A stretch of 64,000 nucleotides of DNA from Hymenobacter aranciens. Lineage in GTDB: Bacteria; Bacteroidota; Bacteroidia; Cytophagales; Hymenobacteraceae. The stretch lies in assembly GCF_030580865.1 (NCBI RefSeq), contig NZ_JAUQSY010000007.1:248001-312000 (forward strand), given 5' to 3'. Positions 24,009 through 32,758 of this stretch are shown here, piece by piece; the first letter of the stretch is position 1; each line of letters begins with the position of its first letter. The notes under the pieces are model-generated. The model searched no databases and had not been told where the DNA came from. It was given only the letters and a program-made list of their open reading frames with translations. Position numbers and translations under genes: made by a program.

Positions 24009-25498
24009 TTGGACTCAAAGTCGCCGCCGGCTGGCTCGACCTGGCCGCCGGCACCATCTCGATGGAAATCAACAACCCGCTCTTCGACACGGAGTCCGTG
24101 CCGGGCACCATCACCTACCCCTTCGCCCTGGTCTTGTCGCCCGATAACCTGGTGCGCCTGAACTTCCCCCACCTGCGCGCCGACCAGGGCGAGCGGGTGG
24201 CGCCCGAGCCCACGGAATTTTACATCGATGGCGTCCTGCGCTGGGTGGGCAGCCTGGTGTACCTGGAACACGACGAGGAGCGTGCTCAGCTGCTCTACAA
24301 CTTCGTGGCGGAAGCGGCCGACCTGCAGAGCCGCATCGTCGGCCGCCAGCTACGCCAGCTCGAACTGGGCGAGGTGCCGCTGGTGCTCACCCACGATGCC
24401 CCGGACTACGCCCTGCCCTGCCTGGTCAACAGCCAGTTCTACGAGGCCGAAAAGGCGCCGGGCTACACCGGCGTGGTAAACCACTACGTGGCTGGCGCCT
24501 ACCGGCCGACGCTCTACCCGGGTAACGGGGCGGTGCTGCACGCGCCCATCGTGCCCTTCCTGCGCCTGGTGCCGCTGCTGCGCCGCGTGCTGGCCAGCGT
24601 GGGCTACGCCCTGAGCGGCGAGTGGCTCGACGAGCCGGAGGTGCAGGCCCTGGTCATCTACAGCACCCGCGCGGCCGAGGACGCCGATGGGGTATTGCTG
24701 ACGACGCTCACTCTCAACCAGTACGTACCCGCCATCGACGTGGCCACGCTGCTGGTCGGGCTGCAGAAGTTCTTCGGCCTGGCCTACAGCTTCCACCCGG
24801 TGCGCCGCGAGCTGCGCATCCGGGCACTACGCGACGTGCTGGCCGACCCCACGTACCAGGAGCGCACCGGCGGGCCGGCCCGCAGCATGGCCGTCACCAC
24901 CCAGGGCTTCGTGCTCACGATGAACACCCCGGGCGATGACCTGGACCAGTCGCTCGGCACCGAGTGGGCCACCCTCCGCGTGGGCGAGGGCCAGCAGGAG
25001 CTGAGCGTCGACGTCGGCACGCTGCACGTGCAGCACACCGCCGACCCCATTTACCCCACCCGGGAGTGGTTCGTGCCGTGCGTCGAGGCGAAGGGCGCCA
25101 GCCTGGCTTACGAAACCGGCGACGACGCCAGCGCGGGCTTGTTCCTGCTGCTCGACCGGGGCCTGCAACCCGACAAGCAGGGCCAGCTCTACCCGCTGGC
25201 CACCTGGGGCCGCGAGAACGGCGACGGCTTCCCGGTGGGCAGCAGCAGCCTGCGCTGGGCCGGGCCGCAGGGCCTCTACGCCACCTGGCACCAGGCCTGG
25301 CTGGACTTCCTCGACCGCGCCACCACCCGCGAATGCACCGCGCAGCTGCGCGTGGCCGACCTGCTCACCCTCGACCCCACCCGCAAGGACATGGTCAATG
25401 GCAAGAAATACCTCTGGGAAAAGGTGTCGCTCAGCCTGAGCACCACCGGTAAACCCCTCGAAACCGCCCAATTCACTTATCGCTACTGCCGTTTATGA
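24005..25498 (+). CDS. Tail or baseplate-hub-like structural protein
   Basis: A 497-residue protein. Its early SMEINNPLFDTESVPGTITYPF and the paired LFHV-like beta segments resemble tail hub or distal-tail proteins of Bacteroidota prophages. A central LLVGLQKFFGLAYSFHPVRRELRIR element is hub-like. No lytic or peptidase motif is visible. It is translationally coupled on both sides (ATGA overlaps). The exact position in the tail tip is inference. Confidence 0.5.
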   Translation: MIGLKVAAGWLDLAAGTISMEINNPLFDTESVPGTITYPFALVLSPDNLVRLNFPHLRADQGERVAPEPTEFYIDGVLRWVGSLVYLEHDEERAQLLYNFVAEAADLQSRIVGRQLRQLELGEVPLVLTHDAPDYALPCLVNSQFYEAEKAPGYTGVVNHYVAGAYRPTLYPGNGAVLHAPIVPFLRLVPLLRRVLASVGYALSGEWLDEPEVQALVIYSTRAAEDADGVLLTTLTLNQYVPAIDVATLLVGLQKFFGLAYSFHPVRRELRIRALRDVLADPTYQERTGGPARSMAVTTQGFVLTMNTPGDDLDQSLGTEWATLRVGEGQQELSVDVGTLHVQHTADPIYPTREWFVPCVEAKGASLAYETGDDASAGLFLLLDRGLQPDKQGQLYPLATWGRENGDGFPVGSSSLRWAGPQGLYATWHQAWLDFLDRATTRECTAQLRVADLLTLDPTRKDMVNGKKYLWEKVSLSLSTTGKPLETAQFTYRYCRL

Positions 25499-25935
25499 CC
25501 ACCACGTCCACCCCGCGCGAGCTGGCCACGGCCTGGCTCGACATCACCGTGGAGCGCTTCGTGGCCAACATGAAGGCGCTCAACATTCAGAACACCGGCA
25601 CGCTGCTGGCCTCCTTTAAAAAGGAAGTCGTGGGCGGGGCCGAAGGCGACCCGCTGAAGCTGCGCCTGAGCTATGCCCTGTATGGCAAGTTTGTCGACAT
25701 GGGCGTCGGCCGGGGCCACGGCAAGGGCGTCACCAAAGGCGACGATGGCTACAACCGCCTGCGCAATTCGCGCGGCAAGCTCCGCCGGCAAAAACGCAAG
25801 CCCCGGGTCTGGTATTCGAAGGAGGTGGCCTTTCAGACCAAGCGTCTCTCCGAACTCATGCTCAGCCTCTATGGGCAATTATACGTCACCCGAGCCACTG
25901 ACTCCCTGCCGGGCGAGGTGCTCATTAACTTCTAA
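25495..25935 (+). CDS. HK97-gp10-like head closure or tail completion protein
   Basis: A 146-residue basic protein. The NTGTLLASFKKEV, then LRLSYALYGKFVDMGVGRGHG, order is characteristic of the HK97 gp10-like family as seen in Bacteroidota phages. It ends in ATDSLPGEVLINF. These proteins join head and tail or cap the tail. The gene immediately precedes the tape measure. The family match is from pattern memory rather than a search. Confidence 0.6.
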   Translation: MTTTSTPRELATAWLDITVERFVANMKALNIQNTGTLLASFKKEVVGGAEGDPLKLRLSYALYGKFVDMGVGRGHGKGVTKGDDGYNRLRNSRGKLRRQKRKPRVWYSKEVAFQTKRLSELMLSLYGQLYVTRATDSLPGEVLINF

Positions 25936-25938
25936 CGC

Positions 25939-28900
25939 ATGGCCACCGAAAAAGAACAACGGGAGGTTGAGATAGTCCTCAAAGCCCAGGAGGCCAATGC
26001 TTCCATCAAAGACATGGCCGCCGGCGTGGCGCTGATGAATAATCAGTTGGCCAAGATGGCTCAGGACGACCCACGCCGGGAGCAGCTCAAGCAGGATTTT
26101 CAGGAGCTGAGCACCCGCGTGGGCGCCGCCCGCGCGGAGCTGAAAGACATGAGCCACACCTATGCCGAGGTGGTGCTCAACGGCCAGAAGGTGAGCGCCT
26201 CGTTCAACGAGATGGAGAAGGCGGCCAAGATTCTGGAGGCCCAGCTCAAAGACCTCTCGGCCGACGACCCCGGCCGGAAGAAAATGCTCGATGACTACCA
26301 GGCCCTGCAGGAGCGTATCGAGGGGGTAAAGAAGGAAATGGGCCAAGCCCAGGAGGAAAGCAACGTCTTCACCCAGGCCCTGGCCTTCGCCGGCGTCACG
26401 GTCGGGGCCGAAGCCGTGCTGGAGGGCGTGATGGAGCTGGGCCAGGAAATCATGGCCACCACGAAAGAGGTCGAGACCCTGCGCAGCTCCATCAACACCA
26501 TGACTGGCGCCGCCGGCGCCGACCTGGACGGCCTGACCACCGCCGTGCTGGCCACGTCGCGCACCTTCGGCAAGGAGTACAACGAGGTGCTGGCGGCCAG
26601 CAACACGCTCAGCAAGCAGATGGGCGTCAGCCAGCAGGAGGCCATGCGCCTGATTCAGCAGGGCTTCCTGGCCGGGGCCGATGCCGGCGGCGACTTCCTC
26701 GACCAGATGAAGGAGTACGCGCCGCAATTCAAGGCCGCCGGCTACGAGGCCGACCAGTTCATCGGCCACATTGCCAACGCCTCGCTGGGCGGGATTTTCG
26801 ACGACAAGGGCGCCGACGTGGTCAAGGAGTTCGGGCTGCGCATCCGGGAGCAGACCAAGTCGACCACCGACGCCATGCAGGCGGCCTTCGGCTCTGAGTT
26901 TACCAATGAAATCTTCGGGGGCATCAAAAACGGGAGCATGACGGTGCAGGAGGCCCTGCAGCGGGTGAGTAAGGAGATGGACGAGACCAAAATCCCGGCC
27001 AACCAACTGCAAACCGTGATTGCCGACGTGTTTGGCGGGCCGGGCGAAGATGCCGGGCTGGCCTACCTGCAGTCGCTGAAAAATGTGGGCAAGGGCGTGG
27101 ACGAGATGGTCGACAAAACCAACGTCTACACCCAGCGCCAGGAGCGGCTGCTGGCTTCGCAGACCGAACTGGCCGAAGCCCAGAACGACCTGACCAAGCA
27201 ACTGGAGGGCAGCGGCACGGCAATGGATACGCTGGCCAACCAGGGCATGACGATGCTCTATACCCTGCTGGCCTCGCTGGCCGCCACCTTCGACGAGCTG
27301 GTGCAGCCGGTGAAGGAAATCTGGAACTCTTTTCTGGAACTGGGCAAGTCGATGGGCTGGGTCAGCGAGAAGGGCCTCACGGCCAAAGGCGTCGCGCAGG
27401 CCCTGGGCGACGTCATTCACTGGCTCATGACGCCCACGCGGCTGTTCTGGGGGCTGTTGGCCGACATCACCAAGGCCACCGTGGCGTGGGCCGAGAAGTC
27501 CGACTTCGCGCGGGGCGTGCTCGTGGCCCTGACGGCCCCTATCCGTGATATGTACGAGCTGCTCACCAAAGCACCAGCCTACTTCGCGGGCTTTTCGGCC
27601 GCTGCCGAGAGCAGCTTCGGCACCATCGGCCGGGCCTGGAGCCTGGTAAAGAACCGTGAATTCGGGGCGGCAGCCACCGAGATGGGCGACCTGGGCAAAA
27701 AGGCCGGCGACGCCTTTTCGACGGCCTTCGACCAGGCGCTGGTGGCGAAAGCGAAGGCCGACGCCGCTGATGGCAGCAGCGAGAAGAAGGAGCAGCCAGA
27801 CAAACGCGACCAGGACGGCGACGGGCTGACCGATGCCGACCGGGCCAAAGCCGAGAAGGCCGCCAAGACCGCCCGCGACAAGGCCGAGCGGGAGCGCAAG
27901 GCCGAAGCGCTGAAAGCCGCCCAGGAGCGCCTCAACGACCTGAAGCAATGGGTAAAGGACGAGGGTCAGGTGCTGGAGGGCCGCAATGCCCTGCGCGACT
28001 CATTGGATACAGTGGCTTATACCGACGAGGCCCTGCGCCGGCAGCAGCAGGAAAAGAAAATCCTCGACCAGGCCACGGCCCACATCGACAAACTCACCGG
28101 CAAGGAGGTCGACTACGCCGCCCGGGTGCGCGCCATCGTGGAGGCGCGCGACCTGCAGCTGCGGGAGCTGGCCGCCAGGTTTGCCGACCAGGACCAGAAG
28201 GACGCCGAACAGGCGCTCGACGAGAAAATCAAACGCAACGAGGCCCAGCTGGAGGTCGACCTGGCCCAACTGGAGCTGCTGCGCACGCAGGCGGCCGAGT
28301 ACGCCGCCCGGGCCAGCGAGGAGGAGCTGGCGAAGCGGGAGGAGAAAACCGCCCAGCGCGATGCCGATATGCTGGAGGAGCTGGCCCACGCGGAGCTGCA
28401 GCTGAACAATGGCCTCGTCACCCAGCAGAGTTACGACGAGGCCATCTTCCAGGCGAAAATGGCCGCGCGGGAGCGAGAGCTGGCCTACACGAAGGAGAAA
28501 AACGGCGAGGAGTCGGCCGAGTACAAGAAGCTGCTGGCCGAGAAGCTCAAAGCCCAGGCCGACCACACCACGAAAGCCAAGAAAACGGAGGACGACCTGG
28601 CTAAGTTCAAGGGCAAGCTCGTGGAGACGGACAAGTTCATGAACAACGACAACGTCAAGTTCCTGGAGGAGAGCATCGGCAAGCAGACGGTGCTGTATAA
28701 GACGTTCCAGGTGGCGCGCAAGGCGCTGGCCATCGCCAACATTGGCATGTCGCTGGTCGATGAAATCCAGCAGTATTGGGCCACGGCCGCCGGCATGGGG
28801 CCGATTGCCGGCCCCATCTACGGCATCGGCATGAGCGGGCTGGCCGTCATCCGCAGCGGCATGGCCATCTCGAAAGTGGCCGGCTTCCGGGAGGGCGGCG

Positions 28901-29379
28901 CCACCGGCGACGGCATGGTGGTGCAGCGGCCGAAGATGGGCGGCCTGCTCGACGTGTTCAGCGCGGCCACCGGCATGCGCATCGGCACCGGCGGCCAGCT
29001 CACCGACGCCCAGGGCTACGAGGTGGCCGGCGTCGTACACAAAAACGAGTACGTCATTCCCGAATGGATGCGCGCCGACCCCCAGGTGATGCAGGTGGAG
29101 AACTGGCTCGAGGCCCGCCGGCAGCGCGGCTTCTACGAGGGCGGCCCCACGTCGGAGGGCCGCCGGCCGGCCGTCGCCGGCGACGAGCTGCCCCGGCCCG
29201 ACCAGGCCGCCGGCGACCAGCGCCTGGTGCAGGTACTGGAGTCGCTCGACCAGCGCCTGCGCCAGGTAGAGCAGTGGCCCGAGCGGCTCGACGTGGGACT
29301 CGACCTCATCAAGCTCGACCGGGCGCAGAAGAAGCTGAAGCAGGTGATGACGAACACCGGCGTGCAAGGCCAGAAATAA
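25939..29379 (+). CDS. Tape measure protein
   Basis: An 1146-residue protein, the longest in the prophage. Residues 1-140 are a charged coiled coil. Residues 150-400 contain the PhageMin_Tail-like core with TMTGAAGADLDGLTTAVLATSRTFG-type repeats. There are hydrophobic segments near 145, 430-460 and 925-960 and long coiled coils at 620-900. It sets tail length and is threaded by DNA at ejection. A length of about 1146 residues would suggest a tail near 150-170 nm by the usual helical rise, which is a rough inference. Confidence 0.85.
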   Translation: MATEKEQREVEIVLKAQEANASIKDMAAGVALMNNQLAKMAQDDPRREQLKQDFQELSTRVGAARAELKDMSHTYAEVVLNGQKVSASFNEMEKAAKILEAQLKDLSADDPGRKKMLDDYQALQERIEGVKKEMGQAQEESNVFTQALAFAGVTVGAEAVLEGVMELGQEIMATTKEVETLRSSINTMTGAAGADLDGLTTAVLATSRTFGKEYNEVLAASNTLSKQMGVSQQEAMRLIQQGFLAGADAGGDFLDQMKEYAPQFKAAGYEADQFIGHIANASLGGIFDDKGADVVKEFGLRIREQTKSTTDAMQAAFGSEFTNEIFGGIKNGSMTVQEALQRVSKEMDETKIPANQLQTVIADVFGGPGEDAGLAYLQSLKNVGKGVDEMVDKTNVYTQRQERLLASQTELAEAQNDLTKQLEGSGTAMDTLANQGMTMLYTLLASLAATFDELVQPVKEIWNSFLELGKSMGWVSEKGLTAKGVAQALGDVIHWLMTPTRLFWGLLADITKATVAWAEKSDFARGVLVALTAPIRDMYELLTKAPAYFAGFSAAAESSFGTIGRAWSLVKNREFGAAATEMGDLGKKAGDAFSTAFDQALVAKAKADAADGSSEKKEQPDKRDQDGDGLTDADRAKAEKAAKTARDKAERERKAEALKAAQERLNDLKQWVKDEGQVLEGRNALRDSLDTVAYTDEALRRQQQEKKILDQATAHIDKLTGKEVDYAARVRAIVEARDLQLRELAARFADQDQKDAEQALDEKIKRNEAQLEVDLAQLELLRTQAAEYAARASEEELAKREEKTAQRDADMLEELAHAELQLNNGLVTQQSYDEAIFQAKMAARERELAYTKEKNGEESAEYKKLLAEKLKAQADHTTKAKKTEDDLAKFKGKLVETDKFMNNDNVKFLEESIGKQTVLYKTFQVARKALAIANIGMSLVDEIQQYWATAAGMGPIAGPIYGIGMSGLAVIRSGMAISKVAGFREGGATGDGMVVQRPKMGGLLDVFSAATGMRIGTGGQLTDAQGYEVAGVVHKNEYVIPEWMRADPQVMQVENWLEARRQRGFYEGGPTSEGRRPAVAGDELPRPDQAAGDQRLVQVLESLDQRLRQVEQWPERLDVGLDLIKLDRAQKKLKQVMTNTGVQGQK

Positions 29380-29399
29380 GCGTTCGAAAAACCCTCTGA

Positions 29400-29437
29400 A
29401 AAAAGGCCCCGAAAACCTGCGTTTTTGGGGCCTTTTT
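29400..29437 (+). terminator. Terminator of the tail operon
   Basis: AAAAAGGCCCC pairs with GGGGCCTTTTT. The loop contains a further AAAAC/GTTTT pairing. A strong intrinsic terminator. Confidence 0.9.
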
Positions 29438-29466
29438 CGTGGGTCAGATTATTGTTCGGAAAACAG

Positions 29467-29474
29467 TAGTTTTG
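29467..29474 (+). promoter_or_regulatory. -7 box before the recombinase operon
   Basis: TAGTTTTG matches TAnnTTTG, 22 nt before ATG 29497. A TTG at 29452-29454 is closer than normal, so the -33 partner is uncertain. Confidence 0.45.
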
Positions 29475-29496
29475 GGAATCACTAAACCGACTTTGT

Positions 29497-29754
29497 ATGT
29501 CCTTCTTTATGTCTTTAACCAATAGGCCCCTCACATTCGAGCTTGAGGTCGGTCAAGAAACCGGGGTAAGCGGACCTGTAATAAAGATTACAGAGGCTCA
29601 CACTTCAGGAAAAGAGGCAAAATACTTGTTGCCTCAAAGCTTGCTGGATAAAGCTGAATCGAATCCACATTTTGAGAATATGGATGCAGAAGACCGCTGC
29701 CGTTATTTTTTGCATCTAATGTTGGAAGCCGCCGAAGACTTAGACGCTAAATGA
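29497..29754 (+). CDS. Small protein cotranscribed with the recombinase
   Basis: An 85-residue acidic protein without known domain. It contains PVIKITEAHTSGKEAKYLLPQS and an acidic helical end (EDRCRYFLHLMLEAAEDL). The stop overlaps the recombinase start (ATGA). GC is lower than in the tail genes. It may be a recombination directionality factor or a regulator. The small size and position next to the recombinase support this only weakly. Confidence 0.5.
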   Translation: MSFFMSLTNRPLTFELEVGQETGVSGPVIKITEAHTSGKEAKYLLPQSLLDKAESNPHFENMDAEDRCRYFLHLMLEAAEDLDAK

Positions 29755-30326
29755 CCGCTGCCCTCTACGCCCGCGTCAGCACCCGTGACAAGGGCCAGAC
29801 CAACGACAACCAGCTCCACGAGCTGCGCGCCTTCGCCGAGCGGCTGGGTTACACCGTTTATCAGGAGTACTGCGACCAGGAAAGCGGCGGCACCGCCGAG
29901 CGCCCCGCGTTCCAGCAGTTGTTTCTCGATGCCCACCAGCGGCGCTTCGACGTGGTGCTGTTCTGGAGCCTCGACCGCTTCAGCCGCGAGGGCGTGACCG
30001 AAACCCTGAACCACTTGCAGCGCCTGGGCGCGGCCGGGGTGCAGTTCAAGTCCTTCACCGAGCAATACCTCGACAGCACCGGCGTGTTCAAGGATGCCAT
30101 CGTGGCTATCCTGGCTGCCATTGCCAAGCAGGAGCGCGTGCGCTTCTCCGAGCGCATCAAGGCCGGGCAGGCCCGCAGCAGCAAGAAGCCGGGGCGGCCC
30201 ACGCTCGACGCGGCGAAGGTGGCTGAACTACGCCGGCTGCGCGAGGAGGGGCTGAGCTTTAAGAAAATTCAGGTGGCGACTGGCGTGCCGGTGGCGACGA
30301 TGCACAAGTATTTGAATCCGAAATAA
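29751..30326 (+). CDS. Small serine recombinase, putative prophage integrase/resolvase
   Basis: A 191-residue recombinase. The resolvase catalytic domain spans residues 1-140: LYARVSTRDKG has the nucleophile Ser, and LDRFSREG and AIAKQERVRFSERIKAG are also conserved. The C-terminal helix-turn-helix covers residues 150-190 (LRRLREEGLSFKKIQVATGVPVATMHKYL). The size is that of resolvase/invertase enzymes rather than large serine integrases. It lies at the prophage end against a tRNA gene, so it is the best integrase candidate in view. A tyrosine integrase beyond the left window edge cannot be excluded. Confidence 0.8.
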   Translation: MTAALYARVSTRDKGQTNDNQLHELRAFAERLGYTVYQEYCDQESGGTAERPAFQQLFLDAHQRRFDVVLFWSLDRFSREGVTETLNHLQRLGAAGVQFKSFTEQYLDSTGVFKDAIVAILAAIAKQERVRFSERIKAGQARSSKKPGRPTLDAAKVAELRRLREEGLSFKKIQVATGVPVATMHKYLNPK

Positions 30327-30371
30327 GGAAACTCCGGCAAAAACTGCCACAGAAATTGCCACATAAAAAGC

Positions 30372-30407
30372 AAAAAGGCCCTCAGCAGTGCGCTGAGGGC
30401 CTTTTTT
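30372..30407. terminator. Bidirectional terminator at the prophage edge
   Basis: AAAAAGGCCCTCAGC pairs with GCTGAGGGCCTTTTT over a 5-nt loop. It can end both the plus-strand recombinase message and the minus-strand tRNA transcript. Just upstream, TGCCACA-type repeats (30344-30366) may be part of a recombination site. Confidence 0.85.
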
Positions 30408-30408
30408 G

Positions 30409-30482
30409 TGGTCACATAGGGAGTCGAACCCCAAACCTTCTGATTCGTAGTCAGATGCTCTATCCAATTGAGCTATGCAACC
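30409..30482 (-). tRNA. tRNA-Arg (anticodon ACG)
   Basis: A cloverleaf of 74 nt. The acceptor GGTTGCA pairs with TGTGACC, with discriminator A. The anticodon loop is CTACGAA with anticodon ACG for CGT codons. The T loop is TTCGACT. CCA is not encoded. Its 3' end faces the prophage terminator, the orientation expected if the 3' part of the gene is the attachment site. Confidence 0.95.
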
Positions 30483-30592
30483 GTTTTTCCCGTGTTGGGA
30501 GTGCAAAGGTAAGAAGTTTTTTTTTGAAAGCGCAAGCGGATGCGCAAATTTTTTGCCTGGATTTTGTGTCTGAAACCGCAAGCAATTCAAAA

Positions 30593-31312
30593 TCAAGCCC
30601 CATTTTTTGGCGTGGCATTACGACTCAGTGCCCGTTGCAGGGCGCGGTTGAAAAGAACGTAGAGGCCGCCGACGGAGGCGGCTATCAGGGCCAGCAGCAC
30701 CAGCTTGCTGAGGGTGCCGCCGTCGGGGTCGCGGAGCAGGGCCAGCACGTCCTGGGCCTTGGTACCCAGCCAGAAAAAGAATAGACTGCGTGGGAGCATG
30801 CCCAGCACCGATGCCAGCAGGAACTGGCGACGGGGCACACCTACCATCGCCAGCACGAAGGTCATGAGGGCAAAGGGCAACACCGGCGACAGGCGTGTAA
30901 GGATGATGAGCTGCCAGCTTTGATGCTGTAATTCATCAACTACGGCACCCGCTTTGGGGAAGAGGTGCAGGAAGTGGCGGAGCTTGCCGTGGTCGAGGCG
31001 GCAGGCCAGCTCGTAGCCGATGGCGGCGGCCAGGGCATAGGCCACCACCATGCCCGGCAGGCCACTCCAGCCCAGGTAGTAACCCGTCACGATGGCCACG
31101 ACGGTGGTAGGGGTGAGGGCAAACGCCATGGTGAATGCAATCACCAGGAAGTACAGCAGCATCTGGGCCGGGCTCAGTTGTTGCAGCAGCTCCTGGTAAT
31201 TATTCAGCACCAGCAACAGCGACGACGAACCCAGCAGCGGCACGGCCACCAGCAGAAACATGGTGAGCAGCGTGGAGAAATTCTTCTGAAAAAGCTCGCG
31301 CAGAAAATTCAT
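30593..31312 (-). CDS. TVP38/TMEM64 (VTT-domain) membrane protein
   Basis: A 239-residue inner-membrane protein with about six hydrophobic segments. The VTT/SNARE-associated core is FALTPTTVVAIVTGYYLGWSGLPGMVVAYALAAAIGYELA, then LTRLSPVLPFALMTFVLAMVGVPRRQFLLASVLGMLPRSL. Members are putative scramblase-like or transport proteins related to DedA. It is a single host gene on the far side of the tRNA, divergent from the downstream metabolic gene. Confidence 0.85.
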   Translation of the reverse strand: MNFLRELFQKNFSTLLTMFLLVAVPLLGSSSLLLVLNNYQELLQQLSPAQMLLYFLVIAFTMAFALTPTTVVAIVTGYYLGWSGLPGMVVAYALAAAIGYELACRLDHGKLRHFLHLFPKAGAVVDELQHQSWQLIILTRLSPVLPFALMTFVLAMVGVPRRQFLLASVLGMLPRSLFFFWLGTKAQDVLALLRDPDGGTLSKLVLLALIAASVGGLYVLFNRALQRALSRNATPKNGA

Positions 31313-31502
31313 AGAGGGACTACGGCCGACAGTTGGCCAACTGCTAGCACAGACGCAACTCAGCCGCTGGAGTTGCCAAAACCTGAAAAGGATAGAAGTG
31401 CCTGATTAGGCAGGCAGCGAAGATACCGCCACCAATGCCGCGAAACCGCGAACTTTGCGGGCATACTTCCATCTTCGCCCCGCTTTTCCATTTCCCACCC
31501 CC

Positions 31503-32642
31503 ATGAAATTCGCAACCAAGGCTATTCACGCCGGCGTGCATCCCGACCCCGCCACCGGGGCCATTATGACGCCTATCTATCAGACTTCGACTTACGTGCA
31601 GCGCTCGCCCGGCGACCATAAGGGCTTTGAGTACTCGCGCACCCACAACCCCACCCGCACCCAGCTGCAGGACGCCTTGGCCGCCCTCGACAACGGCCGG
31701 CACGGCATCTGCTTCGCCTCGGGCATGGCGGCTATCGACTGCGTTATCAAGCTGCTGCAGCCCGGCGACGAGGTGATTTCGACCAATGACCTCTACGGTG
31801 GCAGCTACCGCCTGTTCACGAAAGTGTACGAGCCGCTGGGTATCAAATTCCACTTCGTGCCGATGCACGACATGGCCGCCGTGCGCGCCAAAGTAACCGA
31901 GCGCACCCGCCTCATCTGGGTCGAAACACCGACTAATCCGCTGCTGAATATCATTGATATTGAGGCCGCGGCGGCCGTGGCGAAAGAGTGCGGCGCCCTG
32001 CTGGCCGTCGATAATACCTTCTCGACGCCCTACCTGCAAACGCCACTGGAGCTGGGCGCCGACATCGTGACCTACTCGCTCACCAAGTACATGGGCGGGC
32101 ACTCCGACGTGGTGATGGGCGCGCTGGTGCTCAACGATGATAAGCTGGCTGAGCGGCTGAGCTTCTACCAGAATGCCTGCGGCGGCACGCCCGGCCCCCA
32201 AGACTGCTTTCTGGTGCTGCGCGGCCTCAAAACCCTGCACCTGCGCATGCAGCGGCACTGCGAAAACGGCCGCGCCGTGGCCGAATACCTGCGCCAGCAC
32301 CCTAAGGTAGAAAAGGTGTACTGGCCCGGCTTCGAAAACCATCCCAACCACGCAGTGGCAGCCCGCCAGATGCGCGACTTTGGCGGCATGATTTCCTTTG
32401 TGCTCAAGGGTGATAAGAAGGAAGAGGCCATTGCGGTGCTCGAAAAATTCCAGCTCTTCTCGCTGGCCGAAAGCCTCGGCGGCGTCGAAAGCCTGAGCGG
32501 CCACCCCGCGACGATGACGCACGCCAGCATCCCGGCCGAGGAGCGCCGCAAGGCTGGCCTCAGCGACTCACTTATCCGCCTGAGCGTGGGCATCGAGGAT
32601 GCCGAGGATTTGATTGAGGACTTGGCGCAGGCTATTGGCTAA
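31503..32642 (+). CDS. Cystathionine gamma-synthase/lyase family enzyme
   Basis: A 379-residue PLP enzyme starting at ATG 31503. The in-frame upstream start at 31455 would overlap a likely promoter box, GAACTTTG. The Cys/Met metabolism family signature is present: YSRTHNPTRTQL, the substrate and PLP loops around FASGMAAIDCV, VETPTNPLLNIIDI, and the PLP Lys in YSLTKYMGGHSDV. The SGHPATMTHASIPAEERRKAGL end is full length. It forms or cleaves cystathionine in methionine/cysteine metabolism. Sequence alone does not separate synthase from lyase. Confidence 0.9.
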   Translation: MKFATKAIHAGVHPDPATGAIMTPIYQTSTYVQRSPGDHKGFEYSRTHNPTRTQLQDALAALDNGRHGICFASGMAAIDCVIKLLQPGDEVISTNDLYGGSYRLFTKVYEPLGIKFHFVPMHDMAAVRAKVTERTRLIWVETPTNPLLNIIDIEAAAAVAKECGALLAVDNTFSTPYLQTPLELGADIVTYSLTKYMGGHSDVVMGALVLNDDKLAERLSFYQNACGGTPGPQDCFLVLRGLKTLHLRMQRHCENGRAVAEYLRQHPKVEKVYWPGFENHPNHAVAARQMRDFGGMISFVLKGDKKEEAIAVLEKFQLFSLAESLGGVESLSGHPATMTHASIPAEERRKAGLSDSLIRLSVGIEDAEDLIEDLAQAIG

Positions 32643-32742
32643 GAACGTGTCAGGCCGAACGCCGTGAAGCATCTCTGCCGCAGCAGTAATTTATTTACAT
32701 GCGTGGTAGAGATGCTTCACGGCGTTCGGCCTGACACGTTCT
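32642..32742. repeat. Long palindromic element (38-bp arms)
   Basis: Arms 32642-32679 and 32705-32742 are complementary except for one G-T position. They include GTGAAGCATCTCT and AACGCCGTGAAGCATC, the core shared with other elements here. The left arm starts just inside the stop codon of the upstream gene. It can act as a terminator and belongs to a dispersed repeat family of this chromosome. Confidence 0.85.
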
Positions 32743-32758
32743 ATTTTATTTCTATGCC

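Larger units (their letters stand above)
1..30408. mobile_element. Prophage (right-hand part), left end outside window
   Basis: A continuous run of phage genes: primase-like protein, tail fibre, head protease, capsid, terminase, portal, holin, endolysin, tail proteins, tape measure and serine recombinase. It ends at a terminator directly against the 3' end of a tRNA-Arg gene. All late genes are on the plus strand with overlapping starts and stops. No contractile sheath or baseplate wedge is recognisable and the tape measure is long, so a siphovirus-like virion is inferred. The left boundary is not seen. The exact right boundary is inferred from the tRNA 3' end. Confidence 0.9.

Noticed and set aside
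25879..27948. Long minus-strand frame (689 residues) under the tape measure gene
   Set aside because: Antisense shadow caused by the high GC codon bias. Composition is His/Gly/Leu-rich nonsense.
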